DNA of 64,000 nt from Pithys albifrons albifrons (taxonomy: Eukaryota > Chordata > Aves > Passeriformes > Thamnophilidae), in NCBI RefSeq assembly GCF_047495875.1, contig NC_092467.1, positions 22,587,066 to 22,651,065 of the forward strand. Reading direction: 5' to 3'. A program made the position numbers and the translations under genes. The notes beneath the pieces are model-generated. The model saw nothing but the letters and a program-made list of their open reading frames with translations. It was not told the origin of the DNA and did not search any database. Shown piece after piece: positions 12,130 to 24,626 of the stretch. Numbering within the stretch: the stretch's first letter is position 1; each line of letters starts with the position of its first letter.

Positions 12130-13164
12130 TTGTGTAAAAAAATTTGGTGTTTAATGTGGTAGGCATACTGGCAAAATTAATTTACATGTTTTTTCAAGCA
12201 CAAGATTTCAGTTCTGTCTTTGTTTTCTGGTCCTGCATATCTTCACAGAATCTTTACACTGTGTAATACACGTTATGAACTTTGAAATTTTGAAGAAATT
12301 TGCAAATAACAAAATGCCCATTTGGAAGGAAAAGTAAGTTGCTAGGAGCAGGCACAGCTGTTCTGTGCTGCATTAGATGATGTGGTGATGACTGATTTCA
12401 AAGCCCAGTAGATGGGGTTTTATTCTCTTGTCCCTTGTACATATTGTGTGCAAGAGAGAGGCAGCCTGAATTCAGGTACTGAATTTGGTGTATGATTAAA
12501 TGAATGTTCTATATGTATGCATTTGAAAGCCCTTAAGTGAATGTTGTGTAAATGGTGATAATTGGAGACTGTCTCCCTGCAATCCTTTCTCAAGCTAAAT
12601 AAGGTCTAAGGCCAAAGGCCCAAATGCTTAATTGTATTAAACACAGAGGCTGAAAAATTTATTAACTCAGAAAGTGTGTATTACCAAGTTAATTGGAAGT
12701 GCCTTTAAGCTATTACCAGGTGGAAATTTGACTTCAGGTTTCAATTTTAAATTAAAGCAGAAAACCATTCTGTGAGGCTGCTGGAAGGTCTGCAGTTAAA
12801 GCAGCTCTTCTCTGTTCTTCTTTGTTTTTCTACTCTGTGTAATGCTTACTATAAATGCTGGGAATTGAAAGCTGAACCCATATGTAGGGCTCTGGCTTTT
12901 CCCCAAAATACGTAACAGGCTACACACAAGCTGTGACTGCTCTGGGGAAACGTAAAAGCAGAGGATGGGAAATGAAGAAGACCTCAGGTTCCAGAAGGAT
13001 GTTTTACTGGGCTGTTTTTCTGCTTTGTTTTTAATCAGTATTCTTCAGTTGTATGCAGGACTGCTTTACTTCTCTTGGAATATTTTTGTTTTTCTAGTTA
13101 CATGTTATTTCAGTTATTGGAAGCAAATGTAAGAATGGTGTCATAGTAGAGGGATTGATTTATT

Positions 13165-13182
13165 CCCCCCCGCCCCCTTCCC
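13165..13182 (-). other. Potential G-quadruplex motif (minus strand)
   Basis: The plus strand carries C7, G, C5, TT, CCC. Read on the minus strand this gives G3-AA-G5-C-G7, where the last run can supply two G-tracts. That satisfies the four-tract G-quadruplex rule with very short loops. Confidence 0.7.
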
Positions 13183-16100
13183 TGACACACACAAAAACTT
13201 TAAAGAACCCTTGGATGAGACTCAGTCACAGCACAGGGATTAGCCAGAGTTAGGGATTTTCTTACTAAGATGTAAAGCAGCTCACACTGATAGCCAGCCA
13301 GGTACTTTGAGAAAGACATTGCAATTACAACAGCCTGGAAAAATAAAGAAGTAAATTTGCCACCCTGTGTGCAAAATCTGTAGGCCCCCTGCAGATGTGA
13401 TATGAAGAGAAGCCTCCTCCCCACTGCGTTAAGGTCCAAGTTGTCTGCATAAAACTCCAGAAATAAATCAGCACCCAGAATGTTCAGCTCTGCTGAGTGA
13501 CTTGCACAGCATTCTTGTGTGATGGCTGCCTGAGACAATTTGGGTTCAGTATCATGGCAGTTAATTTTAGGCATTTAAACTTTGTCAACAATTTCCATAA
13601 TTCATAAAGAGACAGAATTGGAAATTTAGTCGAGTGCAGTACTCTGATGACAGGCTGTTGCTGTAGCTTATTAATATCCAGTAATCATGGCCTTAACACT
13701 TGAGCGAGTTAATGGCTTTTAACCCTTATTGCTGTGGAATAAGCAGGTTTTTCCAAACATCAGTATTTAACAGGGAATGCCCAGTTTCTAGTGATGAAAG
13801 ATTGGTTTATGTGTAACTGTCCAGACACAAACTAGAAAGTACACAGGAGGTTTTCATATATTTCTTCAAGAAGGAATCTAAAGATACTCAATTTTGTCTT
13901 AAATTAGTGAGTATAAATCCTGTGTTGGTAAAAGAGAAAAGAGGGCTGGAAAATGCCAATCTGGATGGAAAGGTTCCCATAGTGTGTCTGCAGAGACACC
14001 TCAGCCGTGTCGAAGTCTTTGCCTTTAGACTGGACTTATGGTAAGGAAAGAGTCTATAGAAATGGCAAGGAGCACCCGTTTGCCAAGACGATGAAGCAGC
14101 AGGAACTGAAGATAGTAAGAGTTTTGAGCTTAAGCCATTACAAATGTTCATAAAATTATGCATTTGACCTAACATGGACCCTTGCATTCTCCTCAATTAA
14201 GCTTGCTACAGATAAACAAAGAACAGTGGGTCTCGCCTACCAAAGTGAGTGCCTTGAATCTTAGTTCACAGTATTTCCTGATAGTGTTTAGGGAAAAGCA
14301 CAGCCTCTGCTGGGTGACTGCTTTTGTTATTTTTGTAATGTAATTTTTCTACTGAAAATTGCAGAGGTCATTGAGCATGCTAAAAGATCCACTTCTTGGA
14401 ATTTTGGATATTAATCATTCACTTTCTTTGATTTCATTTAGTACAGAGTCAAAAGTTATCTGTGAGTAGCTTCATGGAAGTCAGGACATGAAGGTGAGGA
14501 GAAATGCACCTTGCTCTGAGATAATGTTACTGGATTTTATTATCATGGACATCCACATTTGAAACTGGAAAACCCAACCACTAAAATTGGATTGCAATAG
14601 CAGAATCATTTGTCGCAGTTGTTGGGAATCTCTTAAGCATTAAAACTTAATAAAATGATAAAACAAAAGAGGAGGATATGCAGGTATCATTAGGTAACCT
14701 GTAATTCAGAGGGATCTGAGGAATATGTTGAATTCAGAATGCCATTTTGTGTGATTGGGATCCAGCTAAGTGTTTTAAAGTGGATGTGAGAAAGGGTTAT
14801 GATCCATTCCCTGGATAAAAAGAAAATTATGTATGTATCTGAGCATACAACACACTCCTATATGTATTTTCATTTAATAAGTACCTTGCACCAAGCAATA
14901 AAGGACAAAAATTTAATCTACAAAGTGCTGTCATGTTAGTGAAATAAAACAAAAATATGAGAAATTAGGAATGAATTTAGCATTGTGCTCACAAAGACCC
15001 ACAGATTCTTTAGTAAGCTCAAACAGGCTCTTCCTATGGGTAAATTGTCCAAGAATAAAAAATGGAAGTTTGAAAAATTGTATTATGCCAAACAGTATTC
15101 CTAATAATCCCAAAGAGGGAGGAAGAGCTACATTTAAACAATGGTGGCTATATTGAACGGAAAGCATAAGGATACTAAACATAAGGATAGGATAGCTGGA
15201 GAGCCCACTGACTTGCCCCCTGCCCTTGCAACAGATGCTTAGGAGAAGAATCATAGATTAGCTTTCACCAGAGTATCTTTCCAGCGGGCATCCATCCATG
15301 CACAGGTATCAGTCATCCAAGATCATAAAGGAAACAGAGAAATACCCTTGTTGTGTATATAAAAGCATCGGCTACCTCTGTCTTCTATACCACTTTATTT
15401 CCACTTCAAAGTCAGTCATGAACATGAGAAAGTCTGTGTCATTGTTGGTTTCTTCCCAGTGTTATAAGTGAGCCACATCATCACGTTTGGCATATTCATC
15501 CTGACAGCAGCCATGTGAGAACAGCAGGTGAGTTTTACAGTGGAAGGTGGGGCACAGTTGTGCCTTTGCCTGTGTGACAGGGAAGGTTAAAGGCAGGGAT
15601 TTAAACACGAATTTCACAATTTCCAAGCTCAAAAACTGTTTTCATTATGATCTGTTTGTGCTTGTGTTGATAATTTCTTCTAATTCAATTAGCCCAGGCA
15701 CCTAAATAGGGTTACCCATTTGTGCCTATTGTATGTGCTTATCTAGTTCATCTTATATCACAAGTAATTTTTTCTTCACAAAGGAGACTGGTTTCAATCT
15801 TAATTTAGCTGAAGTCATAAAAGCTTTTGGATAAAAATACAAGCTCCCGTCTCCTACAACACTGATCTTATTTTTGGCTGCCCTTCTATTTAGAGTAGTG
15901 AGGACTTGTAGCATGAGGACAAAGGTATTTTTCTTTAAAATCTCTCACACTGGGTGAGTGTTCATAGAACACTTGATTGCAGACACGTTTAATAATTCAT
16001 TTTTCTCAAACCTGTGTGCAGCTCTTTGGAAAAATAGAATCCACAGGAACAGGAGGTGCAGTATGTTGCCAGTTTTTGAATTAAAATTTTTGGATGAGGA

Positions 16101-17831
16101 ATATTTGATGTGGGTGCTAAATACTGAAAAAGCGTCAGGATTCAATTTAATTTTTTAATTTATTTTATGAAAATGATGGGTCTTTGAAATAAAACAAGTT
16201 AACATTTGGATATATGAAGTATAATTATGTTGGAATGTATTATATTTCAACCACTTGAAATTTGTGGCTCTTAAAAAATTAGAAAGGAAACTTTTGTTGT
16301 GTAACTGGTGTGTGCCTGATGTGTAGCAAAATACAAGTGTCTGTGCTAAATATGCAGGACCCAGCATCTGTTTTCATGGATCTGGCTGATGAAGTCAGGT
16401 AATGCAGATCATGTAACTTCTCAAAGGCCACAGTTCACATAAAAGACACCTTGCCAAGTTAGAGGGAGGGTTACACCCCTCTGCTCAGCTATGAAGGAAA
16501 CCTGGCAAAAGATACTTTTCTCCCTGGTAAAGTCCTCTGGGTTCACTGAGAAGCTGCACAGCCTAAAAACAACATGTGTGATGAAGTGACTTTGACCTAC
16601 TCTGGTAAAGAAAGGGAAAACTGAAAAAGAGAACTGAAGTGTTACTGTTCTGCTATAGATGTTTGGTAGGGCAAATTTTAAAATAGGTGCTGAGATGGTT
16701 TTATGATTTATAAGAATTGTTTCATAAGAAAACTAGAATAGCAGAGAGTAACGGTGGTTTTGTATATCATGTACAGGTGAGAGGGGCATCTTCATGGCTG
16801 GCTATCCCTTGCTCCGAGCTGCCCGGCAGAAAGGCTGTCAGTGGCTCTCCAGGAGGCCTGAGGTTCTGTCTTTGAGGGCTTCGGTTCCCTTCCCTAACCC
16901 ATCACACTTTTTTTTGCAGGAGAGGGCAGACAGCAGCCATACTGGTTAGTGCAGACCCAATTGTCTGGCTTTCTGAGCCCAGGTTCTTGTGGACCTTCTA
17001 AAATATAATGTGAAGGAGCATTTCCTTTGAAAGTGCTACAGCTCAGGACACTGCAGAGTTTTCTGCTGTTTTCCAGCATGCTGAAGTAGTCTCACATGTT
17101 GCTAAATCTCTACTAGCATCTCTTACACGCAATGAGGCCCTCCTTGTGATTCACTTTATAGGATTATCTGGGAATCTGTGCTTGCTCAGCAAGTGGCTTT
17201 TTCAACACTACCAACTGTGAAAGGAAAGTCCTTTTCTTCTGAATCTTTTTCTTTTAATTTCTCAATGGAGAGCATGTCTGAGCAAGTTGTTATTTTTCTG
17301 CCCCCAGCCAAATAAGATGAAGCCAGTTTCTTACAAGAGAAAGAAAATACTCTGTTTTTTACAGTCTTCCTCCTCAGAACTGTGTTGTTCCCATAAGCTC
17401 TCCAGAATAATTTAGTTCTGAGCAAAGACCAAACAGGGAAAATTTCAGCCAAGAAGTTGAAAGTGTTCCCATTCTCCTGCCTGAAGCCTATGAGTAAAAA
17501 GAAACGATGAGAGAGTGACTTCCACTGCTGGGTGTAGTAGGAACTTGGTTTTGAAGTGAGGAGCAAGAATTAGTTTAGAGCATGAGGACTGAATGTGCTC
17601 CAGGGATCTGTCACTGAGAAGAGAGGCTAGGGAGAGAAAGGCTGGAGTAGTTTGGACTTGTGGGAGCTATGCCAGTCTAGAGTTGTTACTCCACGCAATG
17701 AAGTAGTGAGCGAAGGTGGGTGTGATAGGCGCCCAGCCATCCAGCACCTCTCCCTGCTGTCATCCCAGACTTGCTCCTGAGGTTCTCTCTTAAGCTGATA
17801 TTTCATGGATTTGTCTTTGAAATACAATCGC

Positions 17832-17862
17832 TTTTTTTTTCCTTTTTTTTTCTTCTTTTTTA
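17832..17862 (+). repeat. T-rich low-complexity tract
   Basis: Runs of nine, ten and six T separated by CC, C and C-containing breaks. It resembles a decayed poly-T or poly-A tail, but no retroposed body was recognised beside it. Confidence 0.85.
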
Positions 17863-19250
17863 AGTTTCAACAGAAAATCCTCAGCTTTGGTCTGTAGGTC
17901 ATCAGGGAAATGATGACAGGACAGGATTTTACTGCAAAAGTCACTTCAGTTCCTTGTATTTATTTGTAGCATGTTTGAGCAGCAAACAGTTGAATTAAAA
18001 CTTGGTACATCCATAATCCTCTCTGGAAACTCCGATCACTTTGAATGTAAGGAGAGGGAAAAGACAGCAAATACTTCTGTATTTTCAGTACATCCTTCTT
18101 TTTTTCTGATTGTTTTTCTAGGGCTACCCTAAGAGTGCAACAAAAACAGCTTGTACCATGATCTGGCCCTCCCTATCCTTAGTGTTGCCTCTTGGAGGTA
18201 AATAGTGATATTCTCAAGGCAGAGTTAAGAGTTGTTGGTTGGAGGGGCAGTGTGGTTGTCTAGTCCACTTAACTTGCATTTTTCACAGACACCAAGAGTT
18301 TAGCAGATGGTCTGTTGCACTTGTGTTAGCTCTCACTAAGGTAAATTTTGGGATTTGCTGTAACAGTTACCAATCAGTGTAAAAATATGTATGCCCACAG
18401 CCGACTCTGTTGTCCTGGGGCCAGGACTCAGGATTATAAGTTTGCTTAATTAGTACTTTCCTTCCATTTCAAAACTTCAGGGCATACAAATGTTAAAAAT
18501 GGCTTTGTAGAAATACTCTTTCCCAGACTGTGAATTTGGTTTATATATATGTATACTTCTGTGACCAGTCTCAAAGGATTTAGATGGTTTCAAGAAATCG
18601 GTATTGCTCAATTAAATGTGCAGGGGAAAAAGATTCATTGCAACAATGTAAATTCAAGGCAGCAGGTTTGTTAGGTTTTACTGCAGGTGAACATTCAGTT
18701 TCCCTTTGTTCTGTTTTTTAATAGTATTGATTTTCTTTTTTTAAATGTACAAAAGTAAAGTAAGTCCTCAGTGTACGAGCTGTGGAGTAAGTATACAGGC
18801 AAAGATCTAATTGTGTTGTATTCTTCAAGGACAAAAGTTTTTGAACTCTGCCGTATTTGCCATTGGAAAAAAATTACCCTGTTTTACTAAGATCAGGGGA
18901 AAATAACAGAAAATCAAAAAAACAAATCAGCTGCAATACAAGACATTAGCTCGGCACACTGCATAGCTGAACAGTCAATCACGCTGCCATCACCAGCAGC
19001 CTGAACGCTAAATTAACATTCCACTGAAATAGATGAGAGGTGAATAAACACAGATATATGTAAATACAAACTCAGTAGAAATAGACATGATTGTAGATGA
19101 GTAAATCTGTGAAATCAGCATCAGTTAAGCAAGCACACTTAATAATTGCTTGCTGTCCATGTCAGGATAATAATGCCAAAGCCTCCAGACAGCAGTCATC
19201 ATGTCTTAAAAGACATTTTGTGGGGTTTGAGCACAGTCCTGGGGCTCTTC

Positions 19251-20450
19251 ATCAAGGATGGCAAAATTCAGTATTCTTGCCTGAGGATTTTCTGTGGTGA
19301 GGCCAGGTCTGGAATATTCCTTCATAGAAGCTTGTTGAGGGCAGAGCATGTGTATGCACTTCTGCAGTGCTGACCCTGGTGCATCCACCATCTGCAGGGG
19401 CCTCTTGGAAAACAAGCTGAGCAAGCAGCAATAGCAGAGGTCCAGGCCTGCAGCGTTGTCTCAGCTGTGACCTCCATGCCAGCTGGATTGGGGGCTGGCG
19501 TGTCCCCGTGGGGGTCATTGGTGGGCTCCCCAGCACATGAACACAGTCCGTGTTGAGCTCCTGATGTTGCAGGTTTTGGAGGGCTCTGCTGTCCTGCTGC
19601 CTCCACAGTGCCACCAGCCCTCCCCTGCTGAGCATGTCCTCAGCTTCTGGGTGGTTCTCCGGGTGGTGACAAGTGGTCTGGCCTTGTCCTTCATTCTGAA
19701 ACTGGAGTGTTGACCTCAGCCAGCTGCAGGGAAATCCCTGCTCCGTGTGGCGTCTCTGCGCTGCAGGGCAGGGTCTGCTCAGGCACCCAGAGCTGCTCAT
19801 CCCCCTCTCGCCTGGGTGCTCACAGCGCTGGTTCTTATACTTTTTACCTCACTCCTCACAGCTGTGAAGGATTTTGTCCCTTCTAAACGTGTTACCACAG
19901 AGGCACAGCCATGAGGAGCCTGGGTGCGCCCTGCTGTGGGGCCATGGTGGAACTGCTGTGTCCCCCCTGGGGCAGCCCTGACCTCCTCAGCACACCCCGA
20001 CACCGCAGGCAGAGTTCATTGAGAGGCATCCTGGCCCTGGGCAGCCTCCCTGGCCTGGGTCACACACACACAGTACGACACAGCCTGAACTCTGTGCTAA
20101 ACTTGAAGGCCGAACTGGGATCAAGGAGGTGCCACAGCTTTAGCAAAGTTTGAAGTCTGCCATTTATAGGCAAACTTGCACTCTGCGTCTGCTGAGGGAG
20201 AGGTGCTGTTTTCCAGTGCTCCCAGGCTCTGCCTGATCCTCCCCTGAGCACTCCCTGCCCTGCTTGGGAAAGGAGAAAAAGGCATCTTTCTACCATGTTA
20301 GGGGCCCAGATGTGCTCCACAGAAGCTTTGGGGACCCTGGAGCTCCTGGCAGGGGTTTGGGTGGCCATGTCTGGAGGCAGGGCAGGTGTAAGAGTAGAGT
20401 GCGGCCCCTGCCCTCGTCAGGAGCTGGTGCTGCCTGATGGGCTCAGCTGG
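19251..20450. other. GC-richer, ORF-dense block of unknown origin
   Basis: GC content and CpG count rise visibly here compared with the flanks, without reaching a classical CpG island. Long open frames overlap on both strands, the longest being 182 codons at 19252-19800 (minus). The predicted products are rich in P, Q, H and S with no recognisable domain, and overlapping open frames on both strands argue against coding. It could be an old transposable element, a non-coding RNA exon or simply a GC-rich patch. CACACACACACA stands at 20061-20072. Confidence 0.45.
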
Positions 20451-21768
20451 AACTGGCAACTACACCCGTTGCATTTAAATCTCTCATGCATCAGGAAAAT
20501 GCATTTAAAGGCTGTCTTCTTTTGGGGTCGCTGAAATTGTATCCTTCCTAGATGAGGGAAACTCGGCCACAGTTTGTCAAGAGTTTAAAGCACCTGTGCT
20601 GACAGATGTCATCCCCCCCTCCCTCAAGGACACACTCATGGATGTGTCTGGAATGTGAAGGTGTGGAGCCACTGTCAGCTCTGCTGGGGGCATTGGTTCA
20701 ATGTCTTTGAATTGAACAGGTTTATTCTCTCACTCATGCTCCTTTCTACATGCCAGCAGGGGTCTCTGACGTGTTTATAGGTCAGGTTGATCTTTGAAGT
20801 GGTTGATCAGAATTGGTATTTGAAATGTGACCTGTGCATGGAAAGATATCATAAGTGGACTCCATTAACTCTCTCTGTGGAGTAAAATGTTTTATTGCTT
20901 CATGGGGATGTGGGATCATCAGATGCTTCTCACTTGAACAAAGCACTGTTTCAAAGTGATACAGCAAAATTTTCCCATCCAGAAAGTGCAGAAGAAAAAT
21001 ACAACTGTTCAGCTTGGATGCATAGTTTTATCCTCTGAATCTGTCATGTAAATGCAGAAGACACAACTGTATTCTCATGATTTTTTTATTGATTATTAAA
21101 ATGTTATATAAGACGTCTTTTTATTATTATTTTTGCTGAGTATTTCATGCCCGAATGTCACTTTTGTTTCTTTGCTGACTTTCATTTCTAGTGATTAGTT
21201 TCTTAGCAAGCATAGGCCAGCTCTGCAGGTTTCCAGATACTTAGACTGTAGGATTTTTATGTCAGTCCACATCTAAAATAAAACTAGAAGTTGTTATTTG
21301 TATACTTTAAAAACTGTATCTGTTAATTTTTATGAATGTCTTAACAGCTTTCAGTAAAACTAATGTCAAGGTATGATGCATTTCATGGGTTTGGTGTGTC
21401 AGCTGTTGTGTAATTTCCAGTGCTGTGACCATGATATTAACCTGCAAAATCCATTTATTAAAAAAATAAACCATAAAAATGGTTTCAAATTGTCATATAC
21501 CTGAATGAATGCCCAGGGAGCTGAGGGGAGCCTTCTATTGCCCTCATTTATAGGCAAGCCAGATGTACTTTATTAATTTCAGGAAAAAAAGGTACTCAAG
21601 CAGAAACTCTGCTTGTCTAGTTGCTCTGCTCTGAATTTGTGTGGTCAAGGCCATTTGACCTGGATTTGTAGTAGAAGCACCAATTATCTTATAATTTAGA
21701 TTAGCATGACACATCCCTTGCTTATTTGATGTTATGTCCTCATGGAGGTGATTTGGTTATTTTTCCAG
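20451..21768. other. Unassigned intronic DNA before the Ig1 exon
   Basis: AT-rich sequence with no repeat recognised. The last part contains the branch-point and pyrimidine region leading to the acceptor at 21767-21768. Confidence 0.5.
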
Positions 21769-21914
21769 GCAAGCCAACATTTATGAAAGCTCCTGAAGAT
21801 CAGATTGGGATTTCTGGAGGAGTGGCCTCTTTTGTGTGTCAGGCAACAGGAGAGCCCAAACCTCGTATCACATGGATGAAGAAAGGAAAGAAAGTCAGTT
21901 CTCAGCGGTTTGAG
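21769..21914 (+). CDS. PTPRF: PTPRF (LAR) coding exon, first half of Ig domain 1
   Basis: This internal exon encodes the N-terminal half of the first Ig domain of a type IIa receptor tyrosine phosphatase, a neuronal and epithelial adhesion receptor whose Ig1 binds heparan and chondroitin sulfate proteoglycans. A pyrimidine-rich acceptor ending TTTTCCAG precedes position 21769, and the donor GTAATG starts at 21915. The exon is 146 bases: two bases completing a split codon (phase 1), then 48 codons ending in GAG (phase 0). Visible Ig features are the first disulfide cysteine (FVCQATGEP, codon 21837), the core tryptophan (ITW, codon 21873) and the lysine loop KKGKK just after it, which in this family is the glycosaminoglycan-binding patch. 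The stretch [15 protein letters not shown] fits LAR; PTPRD and PTPRS, as I recall them, have WNKKGKK. The open frame runs on past the donor only by chance. The upstream signal-peptide exon was not found. Confidence 0.95.
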
Positions 21915-24626
21915 GTAATGACAATGAAAAAAAAAGCCCCAAACTACATTTCCAATAATGAGTCTAATCCTTGCAGGTCTTAATTTTGCAATAATCATTA
22001 CTTCAACACAGGTATCTCTTTATTACTACAATACAGAGTCTAGGACTTTAGAGTAAGGTACGTTTCCTTTCCTGCAGCAATGCAATCTGTAGAGCAGGTG
22101 GTGTCCTTTGAGCATAAAGCTGGAAGCACACACACAGGACATCCTCCTTCAGATGGGAGACTGGGGCTTACACAAAATTGGGTGGGAGATAAGAATTGGA
22201 TCTAGCAGTAATTTTCTGTTTTCATTGTGAAAATTTATAAGGCACCTCTTTGACCTGCTATTCCAGTGGAATTCAAAAGTGGGATGCCAAAATGCTACTG
22301 GAAGGCTTTCTAAACAATGGCTTTTGCCATCCCTCCCACAAATATGCTTGGAAGGGGAATAGTGAAGTCATCCTGAAGGGTGAATTGACTTCCCTGTGAT
22401 CTAAAGTATGAGAGAAAGGAAGGGGGAAGAGTAAGTATCAGAAATGTCTTTGAAAAATGGTCCAACTCAGTTCCTATTTTAAATAACAAATACATTTTCA
22501 CTGACTTTCTCCACCTTTTTCTCCACTTCCCTTTTTTTGGTGTTGGGCTTCTTTCTCTAAAACTGCCCTTGGAAATGTGACCCTTCTACAATGCTGCTGC
22601 TTTTCCTCTAATCCCCTGTCTTTGATGTTTTTGCTTTTCTGACTGGAGCACAAGATGACTTTGCTGCCCAGAATAGATTGATTCAAGTCACCAGTTTTAA
22701 TCATAATTTCACATGTTAGCAGAAAACCTTGATTAAAGTAATCAATTTGAATCTTGTTTTACATTGTTATTTTTCCCTGGTAAGGTTAAGTTTTGTTGTA
22801 TAGTAAATATTTAAACATTCTAATTTTTAAGTTGCTATAACTTTGTAGTGAATTTGGTGCTTATTGTGGCTGACCAGAGGGCCATGCCATATTATATGCA
22901 TTTATATGAGCAATTTCATACCTTTGTTCACATCAGTTTTGATACACAATTGAGATGTTTTAATTGTGTCAGGGGATAGTGAATAATTTTTTTTTTTTAG
23001 TTTGCTGGATAACTGTTAATTTTACCTCATTACTGGGCTAGTCTTAACTGGGGAAGAATTTAGTTAAAATGGGAAAAAAACCCCCAGATCCACTGTACAC
23101 ATGCTAAGTTGTGACACAGAAGAGGTATTCATCATTAGCAGATGAACAGCATTTTGGTCTTAGTGTGTGTCTGGTCCTCAGCAGCTGTAGCTCCATTTCT
23201 ATCACACCATGTTTGTTCAAAGGATAGTAAGGGCAAAACAGCTTTTCTGCTGTTTCATCTCTCGGTTTTTTAGTCCTTATCACTGAAGTGAATTAATCTC
23301 TGTAGCTGACTTTGTCTTGTTTTGAAATTTGGCAGTAGCCCTGTCCCTTTTAAAGGTTTAGCATTTTGCCACAGTTTCATATTTAATTTAAAGATGAGTA
23401 CTTAAAAAATTAATTCCTTAAAATGTACTATGGTGATATTCACAGTTCTGTCTTTCTTTACTTGACCCCCCATATTAGGAGTTTCTGCAAGCTGTTTTTG
23501 TTACTTGAAACAGAAGGGCTGTTCCTTCCAACATGAGAAATAACAGATTTTTCAGTGTTCTTGGTTACCTTTTGATTTCTTCTATTTTTCCTGTCACTGC
23601 AGAGTCTTGTGGTGTGCGTTGGTTTTTTTTCTCCTTCCTGTTCTCATTCATTTGATCTTTATGCTTTGGGAAGTACTCCTAAACAAGCTTCTGAAAATGG
23701 GGTAAAAGTTTTGAATGGGCATAATGTAGGTCAGCCCTGGACCTGCGTGCCTGGAACGAGGTATTGCTTAAATCTCTTCATCTCTCCCTCTGTTTCCAAG
23801 GGACAGGAGGAGAGGTTGTACCTTTCCCTCATGCTGTCACCATCTGCAGATCAGTTAGTATTTCCAAGTTTTGCTGTGCTCAGCAGTAGAAGAAGGGTGA
23901 GTTTGCATTAGCGATAGCCTGAGGCAGTGCCTTCACAGCCTTGCTGTTAAGGAATGGCATATAGTGATCCAGCTGCAAATACCTCTTCATTCCATGTATA
24001 GCGAGAGTAATGGACATTACAGCGTAGCAGGATGGATGAAAAGGCAATGATTTATTAAGGGCTTAATTTATTATGCTGGAGGAGGAAGTGTAATTACATC
24101 ATTGTTGATTATGCCAGAGTTGCAAAGTGTCTGATGCTGAAGGACATTAAACCCCCTCACTGTCTGCATGCGCTGTAGGTACTCCAGGTTTTATCTGAGC
24201 TTTGTTCCTGTTTTTCTGGCAATCCCACAGGAGTATATCATTCTGCTCTTCCATCAAGGTGAAAGTTGGCACTAAATTGTGATCAGTGTGATTAGTAAAA
24301 CCATTAGTGCAAACACGGCTCAGATGTTTTAAATCATCAGATCCACGTCTTTATTACCAGGTTGATAATTTGTCAACCTTAATTGATCTATAAAAAACCT
24401 CATTGGATCTTCATTTGTTCTGGCCTGCTCAGAGGACAAATATGTTCTTGATGCTGAAATTTTTGTGTTTCTTGCCTGGGAACATTCGACTTTATTGCGT
24501 GGTAATTTAGAGCTTACAGGACTTGGTTTGGTTTGGCTTTTGTTTTTCAACCCCTGAATTGTTCTGACTTTCAGTGTTTGTTGCAGAAGATACCAGTAAA
24601 GAAGTTCTTTCTTTTCCTTTTCAAAG
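21915..24626 (+). other. PTPRF: Intron between the two Ig1 exons of PTPRF
   Basis: A 2,712-base GT-AG intron in phase 0 that splits the Ig1 domain between its two half-domain exons. It contains T-rich runs (for example around 22988-23000) and scattered short open frames that look like chance. The 24.0-24.3 kb part is low in repeats and carries several TTATTAA, TAATTTATTA and TAATTACA motifs, so it could be regulatory. No repeat family was recognised in it. Confidence 0.85.

Larger units (their letters stand above)
12130..19250. other. Unassigned intronic DNA
   Basis: AT-rich and non-repetitive by eye. It contains the C-rich run at 13165-13182 and the T-rich tract at 17832-17862. Open frames up to 126 codons (17186-17566, minus) show no domain. 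The 12.54-12.72 kb part is dense in TTAATT and TTTATTAA motifs and could be conserved regulatory DNA. Confidence 0.5.
1..21768 (+). other. PTPRF: Presumed PTPRF 5' intron (upstream of Ig1)
   Basis: The Ig1 exon starts in phase 1, so at least one coding exon with the signal peptide must lie 5' of it. I found no convincing exon in this stretch: no open frame combines a start codon, a hydrophobic leader and a phase-1 donor. The reading as intron is an inference. Part of it could be 5' UTR introns or intergenic DNA if the first exon was missed. Recognisable contents (CR1 fragments, tandem duplication, hairpins, GC-rich block) are listed separately. Confidence 0.65.

Noticed and set aside
19252..19800. 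182-codon open frame on the minus strand
   Set aside because: It lies in a GC-richer patch where stops are rare and overlapping frames are open on both strands. The product is low-complexity-like with no family resemblance.
21726..21983. Single 85-codon ORF spanning the first Ig1 exon
   Set aside because: Only 21769-21914 is coding. The upstream part is the intron tract before the acceptor and the part after 21914 is intron, as shown by the splice sites and loss of family similarity.
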